NCBI GenBank assembly: GCA_002310215.1
Contig: DBYR01000011.1
Span: 26,745-90,744, forward strand
Reading direction: 5' to 3'
Source of the DNA: Bacteroidales bacterium UBA1181
Lineage (GTDB): Bacteria; Bacteroidota; Bacteroidia; Bacteroidales; Paludibacteraceae
DNA length: 64,000 bases
Position 1 is the first letter of the stretch, and the number at the start of each line of letters is the position of its first letter. A program made the translations under genes and the position numbers. Shown here one piece after another: positions 53,349 through 62,285 of the stretch. The notes below the pieces were generated by a model. That model saw only the letters and a list, made by a program, of their open reading frames with translations, searched no databases and was not told the DNA's origin.

Positions 53349-54533
53349 ATGTCGAAATACGATGTCAGCAGCGAAGGATTTTACGGACGTTTCGGAGGCG
53401 CATACATCCCTGAAATGCTCTATCCTAACGTTGAGAATCTGAAAAAGATTTATCTTGAGATATTGAACTCCGAGAAGTTCAAATCGCAGTACAAGCAGCT
53501 CATGAAGGACTATGTGGGGCGTCCTACCCCACTCTTCTACGCAGAGAAGCTCTCGTCTATCTACTCGACCCATGTGTTCCTCAAACGTGAAGACTTGGCG
53601 CACACGGGAGCGCATAAGATCAACAATGCGATCGGTCAGGTGTTGATCGCCAAGGAGATGGGAAAGACGCGTATCATCGCGGAGACCGGAGCCGGACAGC
53701 ACGGAGTGGCCACCGCCACCGCATGCGCACTCTTAGGCATGGAGTGCCACGTCTATATGGGCGAGGTGGACATCGAGCGTCAGGCGCCTAACGTAGCGCG
53801 CATGCGCATGCTCGGAGCCGAAGTAGTGCCAGCCAAGAGCGGTAACAAGACACTGAAGGACGCCACGAACGAGGCATTGCGCGACTGGATCTCCAACCCG
53901 GAGAACACCTTCTACGTGATAGGCTCCACTGTAGGACCATTCCCTTACCCAGACTTGGTCGCAAGGTTGCAATCCATCATCAGCGAAGAGATGCGTTGGC
54001 AGCTTAAGGAGCAGACAGGCAAGGAGTTGCCAGACTATGTGATCGCCTGCATCGGTGGAGGAAGCAACGCCGCAGGTTCGTTCTACCACTTCGTCAACGA
54101 CGAGCAGGTGAAGCTGGTGGCTGTGGAGGCCGCAGGTCACGGACTCGACTCGGGAGATACCGCCGCCTCGATCGCAAGAGGCTCGGAGGGCATCATTCAT
54201 GGCGCACGCACCATGCTCATGCAGACGGACGACGGGCAGATCATCGAGCCATATTCCATCTCGGCAGGACTCGACTACCCGGGCATCGGTCCAATGCACT
54301 CCTACTTGGCGGAAGTGGGCAGGGAGACCGTACTCTCCGCAACTGACGACGAAGCATTGCAAGCCGCACTGCAGCTCACCAGGGAAGAGGGCATCATACC
54401 CGCACTCGAGAGCTCGCACGCCTTGGCGGCACTGCCTAAGCTGAAGTTCCGCAGCGACGAGAACGTGGTCGTGACCATTTCAGGCCGAGGCGACAAAGAC
54501 ATGGCAACGTATATTAACCATTTAAAACTATAA
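53349..54533 (+). CDS. trpB: Tryptophan synthase beta subunit
   Basis: 394 residues. The PLP lysine is K90 in EDLAHTGAHKINNAIGQ. Also present are AETGAGQHGVATATACALLG, IGSTVGPFPYPDLV, IACIGGGSNAAGSF (PLP phosphate loop) and the C-terminal TISGRGDKDMATY. This is the standard TrpB1 type, which pairs with TrpA. In this operon trpB sits between trpF and trpA, whereas I recall it as first in several Bacteroides operons. Confidence 0.97.
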   Translation: MSKYDVSSEGFYGRFGGAYIPEMLYPNVENLKKIYLEILNSEKFKSQYKQLMKDYVGRPTPLFYAEKLSSIYSTHVFLKREDLAHTGAHKINNAIGQVLIAKEMGKTRIIAETGAGQHGVATATACALLGMECHVYMGEVDIERQAPNVARMRMLGAEVVPAKSGNKTLKDATNEALRDWISNPENTFYVIGSTVGPFPYPDLVARLQSIISEEMRWQLKEQTGKELPDYVIACIGGGSNAAGSFYHFVNDEQVKLVAVEAAGHGLDSGDTAASIARGSEGIIHGARTMLMQTDDGQIIEPYSISAGLDYPGIGPMHSYLAEVGRETVLSATDDEALQAALQLTREEGIIPALESSHALAALPKLKFRSDENVVVTISGRGDKDMATYINHLKL

Positions 54534-54540
54534 GAGACCC

Positions 54541-55311
54541 ATGAAAAATAGGTTAGACAATATATTAGAGAGCAAGAAGGACTTGCTATCGATCTATGTG
54601 ATGGCTGGGTATCCACAGCGCAATGACCTCATGACCATCTTGCGCGGGCTGGAGAAGGCGGGAGTCGATTTCGTGGAGGTCGGCATACCCTTCAGCGACC
54701 CGTTGGCAGACGGTCCCGTGATACAAGACGCAGGCAACGTGGCGCTCGACAACGGCATGAGCATCAAGGAGTTGTTCGCCCAGATAAAAGAGATGCGCAA
54801 GGAGATCACCATGCCCGTATTGCTGATGGGCTACATCAACCCAGTGATGCACTACGGCATAGAGAAGTTCGCCGCCGATGCGCACAGTGTAGGCGTGGAC
54901 GGCCTCATCATCCCCGACCTACCGTTCGACACCTACGTGAAGAAGTACAAGGCGCTCTTCGACGAGAACAGCCTGCACTTCATCCCGCTCATCGCGCCAC
55001 AGACACCGGACGAGCGCATCAAGCACATCGACGCGCAGGCGGAAGGCTTCATCTACACGGTCGCATCCGCGGGAATCACCGGTAACATCAAGACATCGGA
55101 AGACTACCGCACCCAGTACTTCGAGCGCATCCGCAACCTGCATCTGCGCAACAAGACCGTCATTGGCTTCGGCATCAAGGACCATGCCAGCTATGAGCAC
55201 GCTTGCAGCCACGCCGACGGAGCCATCATCGGAACCGCCTTCATCAAGCACCTGAAGGAGAACGGAGCCAGTGAAGAGGCGGTCGGGAAGTTCGTGAAAT
55301 CAATACGTTAA
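54541..55311 (+). CDS. trpA: Tryptophan synthase alpha subunit
   Basis: 256 residues. Catalytic Glu46 lies in FVEVGIPFSDPLADGP and Asp57 is in the same loop. The LLMGYINPV strand, LIIPDLPFDT and ASAGITGN (phosphate loop) are present. It cleaves indole-3-glycerol phosphate and passes indole to TrpB. It is the last gene of the operon. A CCGCTA/TAGCGG hairpin follows directly (55312-55335) but without a T run. Confidence 0.97.
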   Translation: MKNRLDNILESKKDLLSIYVMAGYPQRNDLMTILRGLEKAGVDFVEVGIPFSDPLADGPVIQDAGNVALDNGMSIKELFAQIKEMRKEITMPVLLMGYINPVMHYGIEKFAADAHSVGVDGLIIPDLPFDTYVKKYKALFDENSLHFIPLIAPQTPDERIKHIDAQAEGFIYTVASAGITGNIKTSEDYRTQYFERIRNLHLRNKTVIGFGIKDHASYEHACSHADGAIIGTAFIKHLKENGASEEAVGKFVKSIR

Positions 55312-55340
55312 CCGCTATTCGTAAACTTTTAGCGGGAACA

Positions 55341-55379
55341 TAAAAAAATCACGGCGGAAGGCTAAACACCCTCCGCCGT
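55341..55379 (-). terminator. Hairpin between trpA and the lipoprotein gene
   Basis: Arms ACGGCGGAAGG and CCCTCCGCCGT pair with one mismatch. On the minus strand they are followed by a TTTTTTT run, so it fits best as terminator of the convergent lipoprotein gene; on the plus strand the tail is poor. The same arms recur at 57670-57698. Confidence 0.7.
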
Positions 55380-55401
55380 TCATTTCACAAGGCACTCTTT
55401 C

Positions 55402-56040
55402 TCACAACTCCACCCGTACCGTCGACGACACCGACTTCCATCCCTCGAAGGAGAAGGTGACGGTTAAGTTGTGCGTTCGGGAAAGGGAGGGAAGAGGAAG
55501 GTAGATGCCAATACCACCATACCAAAGATAACGTTCAAAATCAGAAAATTCAGAGAACGGTTTCTGACTTATCCATTTCACCCGAACATTATCAGGAGTG
55601 GAATCCACATAGCCACTCAACACGAAGTCACCCAACGATCCTGCAGAAACCTTAACGATGTCGGAAAGTTCACTGCCCGCAGGATGCCGCTCATCAAAGT
55701 CGGCATCCGAGACCACAGAGACTCCACTTACAGGATATGCACAGGCATCAATCTCTTCCGAGGATTTATATTTCCATCCCAAATCCCTGTTCAAAACAGC
55801 AAGAGAATCAAAACGAGCATCTCTATTCCATGAGACATACTCACCCCCTATCATTGTTCCTATAATTATATTTGAAGAACATTCCGCAGAAAGTTCCAAT
55901 GAATCAGGGACAATATATCTATTAACATAATGTCCAGACATAACCCAAGGCACATCAGCATCCTTTTCGCACCCAGTCATAAGAGAGATTGCACCTATAA
56001 GGAAACCAATCTTTCGAAGAAAAGAACTTAATATATTCAT
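55402..56040 (-). CDS. Lipoprotein downstream of the C10 peptidase
   Basis: 212 residues. The signal peptide ends in the lipobox SLMTGC (about C24). The rest is beta-rich, with segments such as VVSDADFDERHPAG, FVLSGYVDSTPDNVRVKW and LTVTFSFEGWKSVSSTVRVEL, ending like an Ig-like or jelly-roll strand. No family was recognised. It starts 29 bases after the end of the C10 peptidase gene on the same strand, so the two are probably co-transcribed. In some Bacteroides, C10 peptidases sit beside small inhibitor lipoproteins; this one is larger, and an inhibitor role is only a possibility. Confidence 0.6.
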   Translation of the reverse strand: MNILSSFLRKIGFLIGAISLMTGCEKDADVPWVMSGHYVNRYIVPDSLELSAECSSNIIIGTMIGGEYVSWNRDARFDSLAVLNRDLGWKYKSSEEIDACAYPVSGVSVVSDADFDERHPAGSELSDIVKVSAGSLGDFVLSGYVDSTPDNVRVKWISQKPFSEFSDFERYLWYGGIGIYLPLPSLSRTHNLTVTFSFEGWKSVSSTVRVEL

Positions 56041-56069
56041 AATCGATTAGTTAAATAAATATTTTTTTA

Positions 56070-57494
56070 CTATTTCCATGCAACATGAAATTTCACATCA
56101 TGTTTGTAATTATACACATCTTTTCCTTTCTTAGAATCATATTCTGTCGCCTTTGAAGTATCGAAACACCCAGCAGCGAAATAACCATTACTTGCGCCCC
56201 TCCATCCCCAATTGATATGAAGAAGAGGATTGTCATATGTAGATTTCAGGCATCTCTGAACCATTGTATTCCTATCCGTATCAATCTCGTACCAATAACT
56301 TTCTACAGGAATGGCAGAATAACCATCCACCACCCAAGCATGGCCCCTAAAGGATGCAATAATTCTTCTTCTATCTCCTGACATCATTACAGGGTGGCCC
56401 TTGTCCAATTGATTCTTCACCCCTTGGAAATCATATGCTTTGGTTTCACACCCCAAATAACCAATCCTCTTCAAAAACATCATTGCCCTATCTCTTTTAG
56501 CGCCGCTTCCATCACAATCATAGTCCATGTCAATACTTCTACCAATATAGATAAACAATTGGCTTATCATTCGACGTGCGGATTCATCAAATAAAGCATA
56601 TGCATCTTGGTAAAAAAGCATTTTATCCCAATCTAAGACAACATTGTCGCTTCCCGTAGAACTATGGCGGAACACTCTGGGACTTCTATAATAAGCCATC
56701 ACTTGAGCAATGGCGGTCGCCCAACATCCCGCAGGTGCATGTCCAGAATCATGAGATCTACACAACGGCGTCATGTCATTATAAGGAGAGACACTCTGTC
56801 CCCATATGGTTGGCAATAGTGGCCTTACTTCCTCCGTAGCATGTAGTACACTATACGTCCCCGAATATTTTCGTTTCAGCCCATTTCTATGAGAAATACT
56901 ATCATTGGTTATCCTCTGTTTCGCCACCTCCAGCAACGAATCCTTCTCCACCTCGAACTTCATAATGGAGTTCCGCATGAAGACCTGCGCATTATCCAAG
57001 AAGATGGCAAGGCCAGGGTTATCCATAACCTCCCCCAGAGTCCCGTTATCCACGCAGGCCAGAATAGGGCACCCCACACGATCGTCCGCACAAATAATCG
57101 CAAATCCTGCACTATCGGCGAAGTTACAGACATATGCCAACGTATCTGGAACAGGGATCTCTTCGCCAGAGCCAGACCGTAAGGTGGTCTCCTCCGAATG
57201 GAGCACGCGGACGTCACAAATCTGCCGCACCTTTCCCGACTTGAGACCACTACTATCCCCCGAAAACAAAGATGAGGCATCCAGCGCCAACTCCTTCGCC
57301 TCCTCCTCGCCAATCGTATGGTGAGTGGAGAATAATGCCCTATAGTTCAAGGAAGGCTCCTCCTTCCGCTCTTTTGGGACATCAGAGGTGCCGTTCAAAT
57401 CTTCCACCGCATCGTCCGTCTTACATGACATGAATTGGGTCGCCGCAAAAATCCCTATCGGGAACAGCAACCTTCGCAAACCAAAACCTTTCAT
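56070..57494 (-). CDS. C10 (streptopain-family) cysteine peptidase lipoprotein
   Basis: 474 residues from the ATG at 57494; ATGs at 57506 and 57539 exist, but the last adds a second hydrophobic run and is unlikely. The lipobox FMSC gives a lipid anchor. A prodomain (about 40-220) precedes the mature peptidase. The catalytic pair is C257 in PAGCWATAIAQVMAYY and H385 in GHAWVVDGYSA, followed by LHINWGWRGASNGYFAAGCF, all hallmarks of the C10 family (streptopain, B. fragilis bfp proteins). It should be activated by removal of the prodomain and act at the cell surface or outside. A TATATTTG -7 box lies upstream. Confidence 0.9.
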   Translation of the reverse strand: MKGFGLRRLLFPIGIFAATQFMSCKTDDAVEDLNGTSDVPKERKEEPSLNYRALFSTHHTIGEEEAKELALDASSLFSGDSSGLKSGKVRQICDVRVLHSEETTLRSGSGEEIPVPDTLAYVCNFADSAGFAIICADDRVGCPILACVDNGTLGEVMDNPGLAIFLDNAQVFMRNSIMKFEVEKDSLLEVAKQRITNDSISHRNGLKRKYSGTYSVLHATEEVRPLLPTIWGQSVSPYNDMTPLCRSHDSGHAPAGCWATAIAQVMAYYRSPRVFRHSSTGSDNVVLDWDKMLFYQDAYALFDESARRMISQLFIYIGRSIDMDYDCDGSGAKRDRAMMFLKRIGYLGCETKAYDFQGVKNQLDKGHPVMMSGDRRRIIASFRGHAWVVDGYSAIPVESYWYEIDTDRNTMVQRCLKSTYDNPLLHINWGWRGASNGYFAAGCFDTSKATEYDSKKGKDVYNYKHDVKFHVAWK

Positions 57495-57608
57495 TTTTAG
57501 ATACATAATTAAAAAAAATAAAAAAATAAAAAAATTCATGGCAAATATTTTTCAAACCACAAATAGTTAATTTTTCAGAAAACACTCACGTTATCGAATT
57601 CGATGCGA

Positions 57609-57616
57609 CAAATATA
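57609..57616 (-). promoter_or_regulatory. Candidate -7 box for the C10 peptidase gene
   Basis: TATATTTG on the minus strand fits TAnnTTTG, about 115 bases upstream of the ATG at 57494. No -33 TTG was seen at the usual spacing. Confidence 0.4.
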
Positions 57617-57669
57617 TAATTTTTTTATAAGATTCTGTGTGTTTTGTAAAAAAATCACACATTATCATC

Positions 57670-57698
57670 ACGGCGGAAGGTCACATACCCTCCGCCGT
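57670..57698. repeat. Hairpin with arms identical to 55351-55379
   Basis: Arms ACGGCGGAAGG and CCCTCCGCCGT enclose a 7-base loop. The arms, and the A/C mismatch within them, are identical to those at 55351-55379, while the loop differs. The two copies bracket the C10 peptidase and lipoprotein genes in the same orientation. Confidence 0.75.
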
Positions 57699-57723
57699 GT
57701 TGTTTAGCAACCCACCTTAACAC

Positions 57724-57755
57724 GAAGGGTGTGCCGGAGATTCGGTACACCCTTC
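57724..57755. other. Hairpin of 13 bp between C10 and porin genes
   Basis: GAAGGGTGTGCCG and CGGTACACCCTTC pair over 13 positions with one G-U, around a 6-base loop. There is no T run on either side, so it is not a classic terminator. Confidence 0.6.
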
Positions 57756-57802
57756 ATGCTTAGAGATGACGGAGCCCCCCGCATCTATTTATTGTGTTAA
57801 AA

Positions 57803-57837
57803 AAAATACCCCCTTCAACGAGGAAGAGGGTATTTTC
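57803..57837 (-). terminator. Terminator of the porin gene
   Basis: AAAATACCC-CCTTC and GGAAG-AGGGTATTTT form a stem with a small mismatch, followed on the minus strand by a run of T residues. It lies 20 bases after the stop at 57857. Confidence 0.85.
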
Positions 57838-57856
57838 ATATAATCAGGTCAAATAA

Positions 57857-58573
57857 TTACTTGATGTAGAATGTCAATGTTCCGAAGAGAACACCGTTCT
57901 TGTTCTTGAAATCAACGTTATCGCCTCTGACGTTGTCGAGGAGACCAAGGTCGTAACCTACAGTAAATTTGAGCTTCTCGCTGAATGCCAAGCCAAGGCC
58001 CAAGCGAACACCGAAGTCAAGTTTCTCCGCTCCGTCATCGCCGAAGGAATCGTATTCAGAATCCTCGCTACCCATTTGCTCCAAATACTTTTTGATAGTT
58101 TCATTGTTAGTGTCAAACTCAGTTGAAGACTTCGTCTTACCACCAACGCCGAATGCCACGTATGGACCAGCCTGAGGGATCAAGCCCATATCACCAATAG
58201 GAATACGATAGTTAAGTGTAACAGGCACCTCAACATAGAACATGTTGGCTGTCATAGTTGACTTGGTGGAATAGCTTATACCCATAGCAGAAGCCTGAAG
58301 TTCAGCGGTCTGCTTGTTACCCTTACGTTGGAAAGTCGCACCTGCCTCCAAGAAGAAGTTGTCAACAAATGCGTAGTCAATTACCACACCACCCTGAATG
58401 TTGGCGATCGATTTTCTCTCATAAGTAACATTCTTTTGATCATCCATTCTAATGTTTGACAAACCACCACCGGCAACAATACCGATGTTAAAATCGCCTG
58501 CATTGGCTTCCTGCGCAAATGAAGATGCGCTAACCGCCAATAAACTCATTACAGCTAATAAAACTTTTTTCAT
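57857..58573 (-). CDS. Outer-membrane beta-barrel protein (porin family)
   Basis: 238 residues from the ATG at 58573, which begins a clean signal peptide MKKVLLAVMSLLAVSASSFAQ; the frame stays open 210 bases upstream but that part is not gene-like. Alternating strands typical of an eight-stranded OmpX/OmpW-type barrel follow: FNIGIVAGGGLSNIRM, VDNFFLEAGATFQRKG, VEVPVTLNYRIP, GLIPQAGPYVAFGVGG, FGVRLGLGLAFSEKLKFTVG. The C-terminus ends in a beta-signal-like strand (LFGTLTFYIK). Probably a small structural or adhesive outer-membrane protein. A single-gene unit with its own terminator, divergent from the helicase gene. Confidence 0.8.
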   Translation of the reverse strand: MKKVLLAVMSLLAVSASSFAQEANAGDFNIGIVAGGGLSNIRMDDQKNVTYERKSIANIQGGVVIDYAFVDNFFLEAGATFQRKGNKQTAELQASAMGISYSTKSTMTANMFYVEVPVTLNYRIPIGDMGLIPQAGPYVAFGVGGKTKSSTEFDTNNETIKKYLEQMGSEDSEYDSFGDDGAEKLDFGVRLGLGLAFSEKLKFTVGYDLGLLDNVRGDNVDFKNKNGVLFGTLTFYIK

Positions 58574-58745
58574 ACAATAAAATTTTAAGTTTTTAAAAAT
58601 GTAAATTAAAGTTAGCAAGATTTTCAATATACGGATTAAAATATGAGCATTATTTTTAAATATACAAAATATTAATTCATAACCAATTAGAAATAAAGCA
58701 CTTAAAAACTCATCAAAGTGCATCACACACGTAATCATCCTAACA

Positions 58746-58777
58746 TTTGGACGAAAATATTTTTTTATGCATCTTTG
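58746..58777 (+). promoter_or_regulatory. Promoter of the nuclease-helicase gene, abutting the start codon
   Basis: TTTG at 58746-58749 and CATCTTTG at 58770-58777 are exactly 20 bases apart. The -7 box has C instead of T at its first position and ends four bases before the ATG at 58782, so the mRNA would be leaderless or nearly so. Confidence 0.6.
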
Positions 58778-58781
58778 CGTC

Positions 58782-61700
58782 ATGAAAAAACAAAACTTGT
58801 CTTTAGCGCAAAATCAGGCGGTTGATGACCTACATTCGTTACTTCGTGACCTTCAAGGGAAAGATCCGATGAGGGTTCGTTACATGCGTTTAGGCAGGAT
58901 GCTACAACGCACGGTGAGTGAGTTGAGCAGCCACCTGCACGTGGTCTATTCCAGCCAATCCTCCTACATCGATGCGATATGCAAAGAGCGCAACTATCCG
59001 CAACGGGGGTCGTTACAGGTGCTCCGTCGGCACGTGTTCGCCCTCATGCAGAATGAATTTGCCCCGACAGCGGACGACTACCGCTTCGACGTGAAAGCGA
59101 TGGCGGAGGCACTCTCCTTCTTTTTCCGTGTCGCGATACCGATTGGGCTGACCGAACTTCTGCCAGACGCATGGCGCAAACTGGACTACACTCCCGACCC
59201 GCACCGTCAAGTGCGATTCACCTGTCTGCGCATGACCGTCAACCGATGGACAGACAACCTGCTATACGGAGAAGTGGAGAACAAGCGCGGAGAGGCTCTC
59301 GACGGCGAATATGCCGCCGCTTACACACAAATAGTTGGCGACGAAACCATTACGCAGGCCACCCGCCATCTCGGCGACACGTTCGTCGACCTACGCGAAA
59401 TCCTTTTCGAAGGTGCGCAAGTCAACCTTCTGGATGTCTCCTTTGAGGATATGGGGAAGGATGTCCCGATAATCGTGCCGGAGCTGATCGTCTTCGAGCC
59501 GGACTTCCTTGTGGACATCACCTCTATTACAGGCTGTATCCGTCCCCATGGAAGCACCGCCCTGAACCATCTAGTGCAGAAAGTGGAGCCCGCAGCCCGC
59601 TCAAGCGCCATCATGGTGGGTAATGTGGCGAACCAATTCCTCGACGACTGCGTGAACCAGACGAAAGAAGCCCCAGCCACCTACGAAACATCCATACGGA
59701 AAGTTTTCACATCCGACCCGATCCAATTCTGCACACTAAAGGATATAGGCAAGGATTTCTTCAAGACGACAGAAGAACAATTCGGCAAGATTAACCAAAT
59801 CGTGAAGAAGGGGTTCAACGAGGCAGGCATTCAACTGGGAGACAGCGTAGTGCTGGAGCCCTCGTTCATCTGTGAGGCGTTGGGCATGCAAGGACGTATG
59901 GACTTGCTGTCGGCGGATTACCATAAAATCGTGGAGCTGAAATCAGGCAAGGCGGACGATTGGAACAGGGCGGAACCCGATGTGCGCGACGAACATCTGC
60001 TGCAATTGACCCTATACTATGAATTCCTCCATTACAACCTTGGACTTGATTATGCCGAGGTGAAAAGTTTCCTTCTCTATTCCCGCTATCCCCTGTTGAA
60101 GGAATGTCGTGCCTCCCGGCAGAAAGTACGCGAAGCCCTGCAGCTCCGCAATGGCATTGTGGCGAACGAATGGAGGTTGATGAATGGAGACTCACAACAT
60201 CTCTATTCCGAACTCACCCCCAGTCAATTGAACGTAAAGAACCTTTGCGGCAGACTCTGGACAGACTACATCAACCCAACACTGACCGGCATACTCACCC
60301 CCCTACATACGAACGACGCATTAGCGATGAGCTACTTCCACACCTTCTTCACCTTCGTGGAGAGGGAATTGTTCTTGGCGAAGGTAGGCTGCACCTCCGC
60401 AGACAGAAGTGGCGGGTTCTCCGACGCATGGAACACACCTGCGGAGGAGAAACTGAGAAATGGTAACATCATCATGGGACTCACCATCAACCAATTCAAC
60501 GTGTCGGATGGGCTGGACGTTTCAGACCACTCAAAGGCGATACGCAACATACGTTTCCACTGGGTGCAGGACAAGGAGAACTTGGCCAATTTCAGGGTGG
60601 GAGACTTGGTGATGGTCTACGAACGGAACACCGATGAAGACAATGTGACCAACAAGCAACTATTCCGTTGCGCAATCGAGTCGTTCGGTATGGACGAAAT
60701 CGTGGTGCGCCTCACGTACAAACAGCGCAACCGATCCGTATTCAAGCGAGACAGCCACTATGCGATGGAACATGACATGATGAGTTCCTCCTTTAACGCC
60801 ATGACACGCTCGCTACGAGCATTCCTCGTAGCCCCCCAAGACCGTAGGGATCTGTTGCTCGGCAGACGGGACTTCAGGTTCTCGCCCAAACGTTCCTTGC
60901 CACGTCCATCTGGGAAAAGCGAAAAGGTGGACAGCATCGTGGAAGACGCCCTGCGCGCCGAGGATTTTTACCTTCTGGTAGGCCCTCCTGGGACGGGCAA
61001 GACCAACTTAGCGATGCGCACCATGGTGGACAATTTCTTGGCGGATCCGGGGTGCCGCATCCTGCTCATGGCCTACACGAACAGGGCAGTGGACGAAATT
61101 TGTAGGATGCTATGCCAGTACGACCCGACGTTAGATTATATCCGTATCGGGAACGAGCTCAATTGCGAACCAGCCTTCCGCCCCCACCTGCTGAAATACG
61201 AAATGGAAGCGTGCGCCAACCGTTCGGCTGTGGTACAAAGGCTTTCCCAATGCCGCGTTTTTGTGGCGACCGCAGCCTCCATGGACGGCAAGGCGACACT
61301 GTTCGACCTGATCCGTTTCGACGTGGCCATCGTGGACGAAGCCTCACAGATTCTGGAACCGCAGCTCTTAGGGACGTTGTGCGCCACTACAGAGACGGGC
61401 GAGCCAGCCATCCGCAAGTTCGTCATGATTGGCGACCATAAGCAACTGCCCGCCGTAGTGCAACAATCGAGGGACGCTTCGGAAATCGACAAGCCTGAGC
61501 TACGGGCTATCGGTTTGGAGAACTGTGCGGACTCCCTTTTCGAACGTCTACATCGCCACATGACGGCACACAGCGAAGTGAAACCGGGAATGCTCGATAC
61601 CCAATGGCGCATGCATCCGACCATCAGCGAGTTCGTCAGCCGCTATTTCTACAACAACGCACTGCTCGTGGGAGAGAACGCACACCAGCGGAGCATCGCA

Positions 61701-62285
61701 CTTCCCTTCGCCAGCGAAGAGGAGACCCGGCAAGTGGCCTGCTTCCCAAAGAACATGGAGATGAACGACAAAAACATCCATGAGTTCGTGCGTACCGTAC
61801 GGATGGGCTTCGTGGACGTGAAGAAAATCACCCGCACCGACAACAATAAAATCAATGCGGAGGAGGCGGAGGTGATAGCCCGGATGGTATGCGCCATCGC
61901 ACAACTAAACGCAGGCGACCCCACCTTCAAACTGTCCGAACATGTCGGCGTAATCGTGCCGTTCCGCAATCAAATCGCCGTCATCCTCAATTACTTGCGC
62001 GAAATGGGCGTCAAAGAGGCTGACAATATCGTGATAGACACGGTGGAACGGTTACAAGGCGGGCAGAAAGATTACATCATCTTCTCCACAACTATTAGCC
62101 AATACTACCAGTTAGACACTTTGAGTGAACCCGTCGAAATAGAAGGTCAGAACGTGGACCGAAAGCTGAACGTGGCCATCACACGAGCCAGGATGCAACT
62201 TTATGTGGTAGGTAACGAGTCACTTCTAAGAATGTCGGACATTTACGGAAAACTAATCGACTACTGCACAGGAGAAGGCTCATAG
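58782..62285 (+). CDS. Dna2-like PD-(D/E)XK nuclease fused to SF1 helicase
   Basis: 1167 residues. The ATG at 58782 was preferred over 58767, which lies within or before the promoter. Residues about 340-440 form a PD-(D/E)XK nuclease of the Cas4/Dna2 type: catalytic D379 in SADYH, then E385 and K387 in IVELKSGKA, and a DEHLLQLTLYYEFL helix. Residues about 715-1165 are an SF1B helicase: Walker A with K740 in VGPPGTGKTN, Walker B in VAIVDEASQILEP, DTQWRMHP, IVPFRNQIAVIL, TVERLQGGQKDYIIF and KLNVAITRARMQLYVVG. The four-cysteine Fe-S cluster of eukaryotic Dna2 was not seen. It could process DNA ends in repair or replication, or act in defence; neighbours do not decide. It stands alone. Confidence 0.85.
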   Translation: MKKQNLSLAQNQAVDDLHSLLRDLQGKDPMRVRYMRLGRMLQRTVSELSSHLHVVYSSQSSYIDAICKERNYPQRGSLQVLRRHVFALMQNEFAPTADDYRFDVKAMAEALSFFFRVAIPIGLTELLPDAWRKLDYTPDPHRQVRFTCLRMTVNRWTDNLLYGEVENKRGEALDGEYAAAYTQIVGDETITQATRHLGDTFVDLREILFEGAQVNLLDVSFEDMGKDVPIIVPELIVFEPDFLVDITSITGCIRPHGSTALNHLVQKVEPAARSSAIMVGNVANQFLDDCVNQTKEAPATYETSIRKVFTSDPIQFCTLKDIGKDFFKTTEEQFGKINQIVKKGFNEAGIQLGDSVVLEPSFICEALGMQGRMDLLSADYHKIVELKSGKADDWNRAEPDVRDEHLLQLTLYYEFLHYNLGLDYAEVKSFLLYSRYPLLKECRASRQKVREALQLRNGIVANEWRLMNGDSQHLYSELTPSQLNVKNLCGRLWTDYINPTLTGILTPLHTNDALAMSYFHTFFTFVERELFLAKVGCTSADRSGGFSDAWNTPAEEKLRNGNIIMGLTINQFNVSDGLDVSDHSKAIRNIRFHWVQDKENLANFRVGDLVMVYERNTDEDNVTNKQLFRCAIESFGMDEIVVRLTYKQRNRSVFKRDSHYAMEHDMMSSSFNAMTRSLRAFLVAPQDRRDLLLGRRDFRFSPKRSLPRPSGKSEKVDSIVEDALRAEDFYLLVGPPGTGKTNLAMRTMVDNFLADPGCRILLMAYTNRAVDEICRMLCQYDPTLDYIRIGNELNCEPAFRPHLLKYEMEACANRSAVVQRLSQCRVFVATAASMDGKATLFDLIRFDVAIVDEASQILEPQLLGTLCATTETGEPAIRKFVMIGDHKQLPAVVQQSRDASEIDKPELRAIGLENCADSLFERLHRHMTAHSEVKPGMLDTQWRMHPTISEFVSRYFYNNALLVGENAHQRSIALPFASEEETRQVACFPKNMEMNDKNIHEFVRTVRMGFVDVKKITRTDNNKINAEEAEVIARMVCAIAQLNAGDPTFKLSEHVGVIVPFRNQIAVILNYLREMGVKEADNIVIDTVERLQGGQKDYIIFSTTISQYYQLDTLSEPVEIEGQNVDRKLNVAITRARMQLYVVGNESLLRMSDIYGKLIDYCTGEGS

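Larger units (their letters stand above)
57495..57856. other. Intergenic region with promoter and three stem-loops
   Basis: 362 bases between the C10 peptidase and porin genes, both on the minus strand. It contains, from right to left, a terminator at 57803-57837, hairpins at 57724-57755 and 57670-57698, and the C10 promoter near 57609-57616. No gene was found. Confidence 0.6.

Noticed and set aside
57495..57539. Earlier start of the C10 peptidase at 57539
   Set aside because: It would add a second hydrophobic run before a good lipoprotein signal peptide.
58574..58783. N-terminal extension of the porin
   Set aside because: A clean signal peptide begins at 58573; the upstream part is AT-rich spacer and overlaps the divergent promoter.
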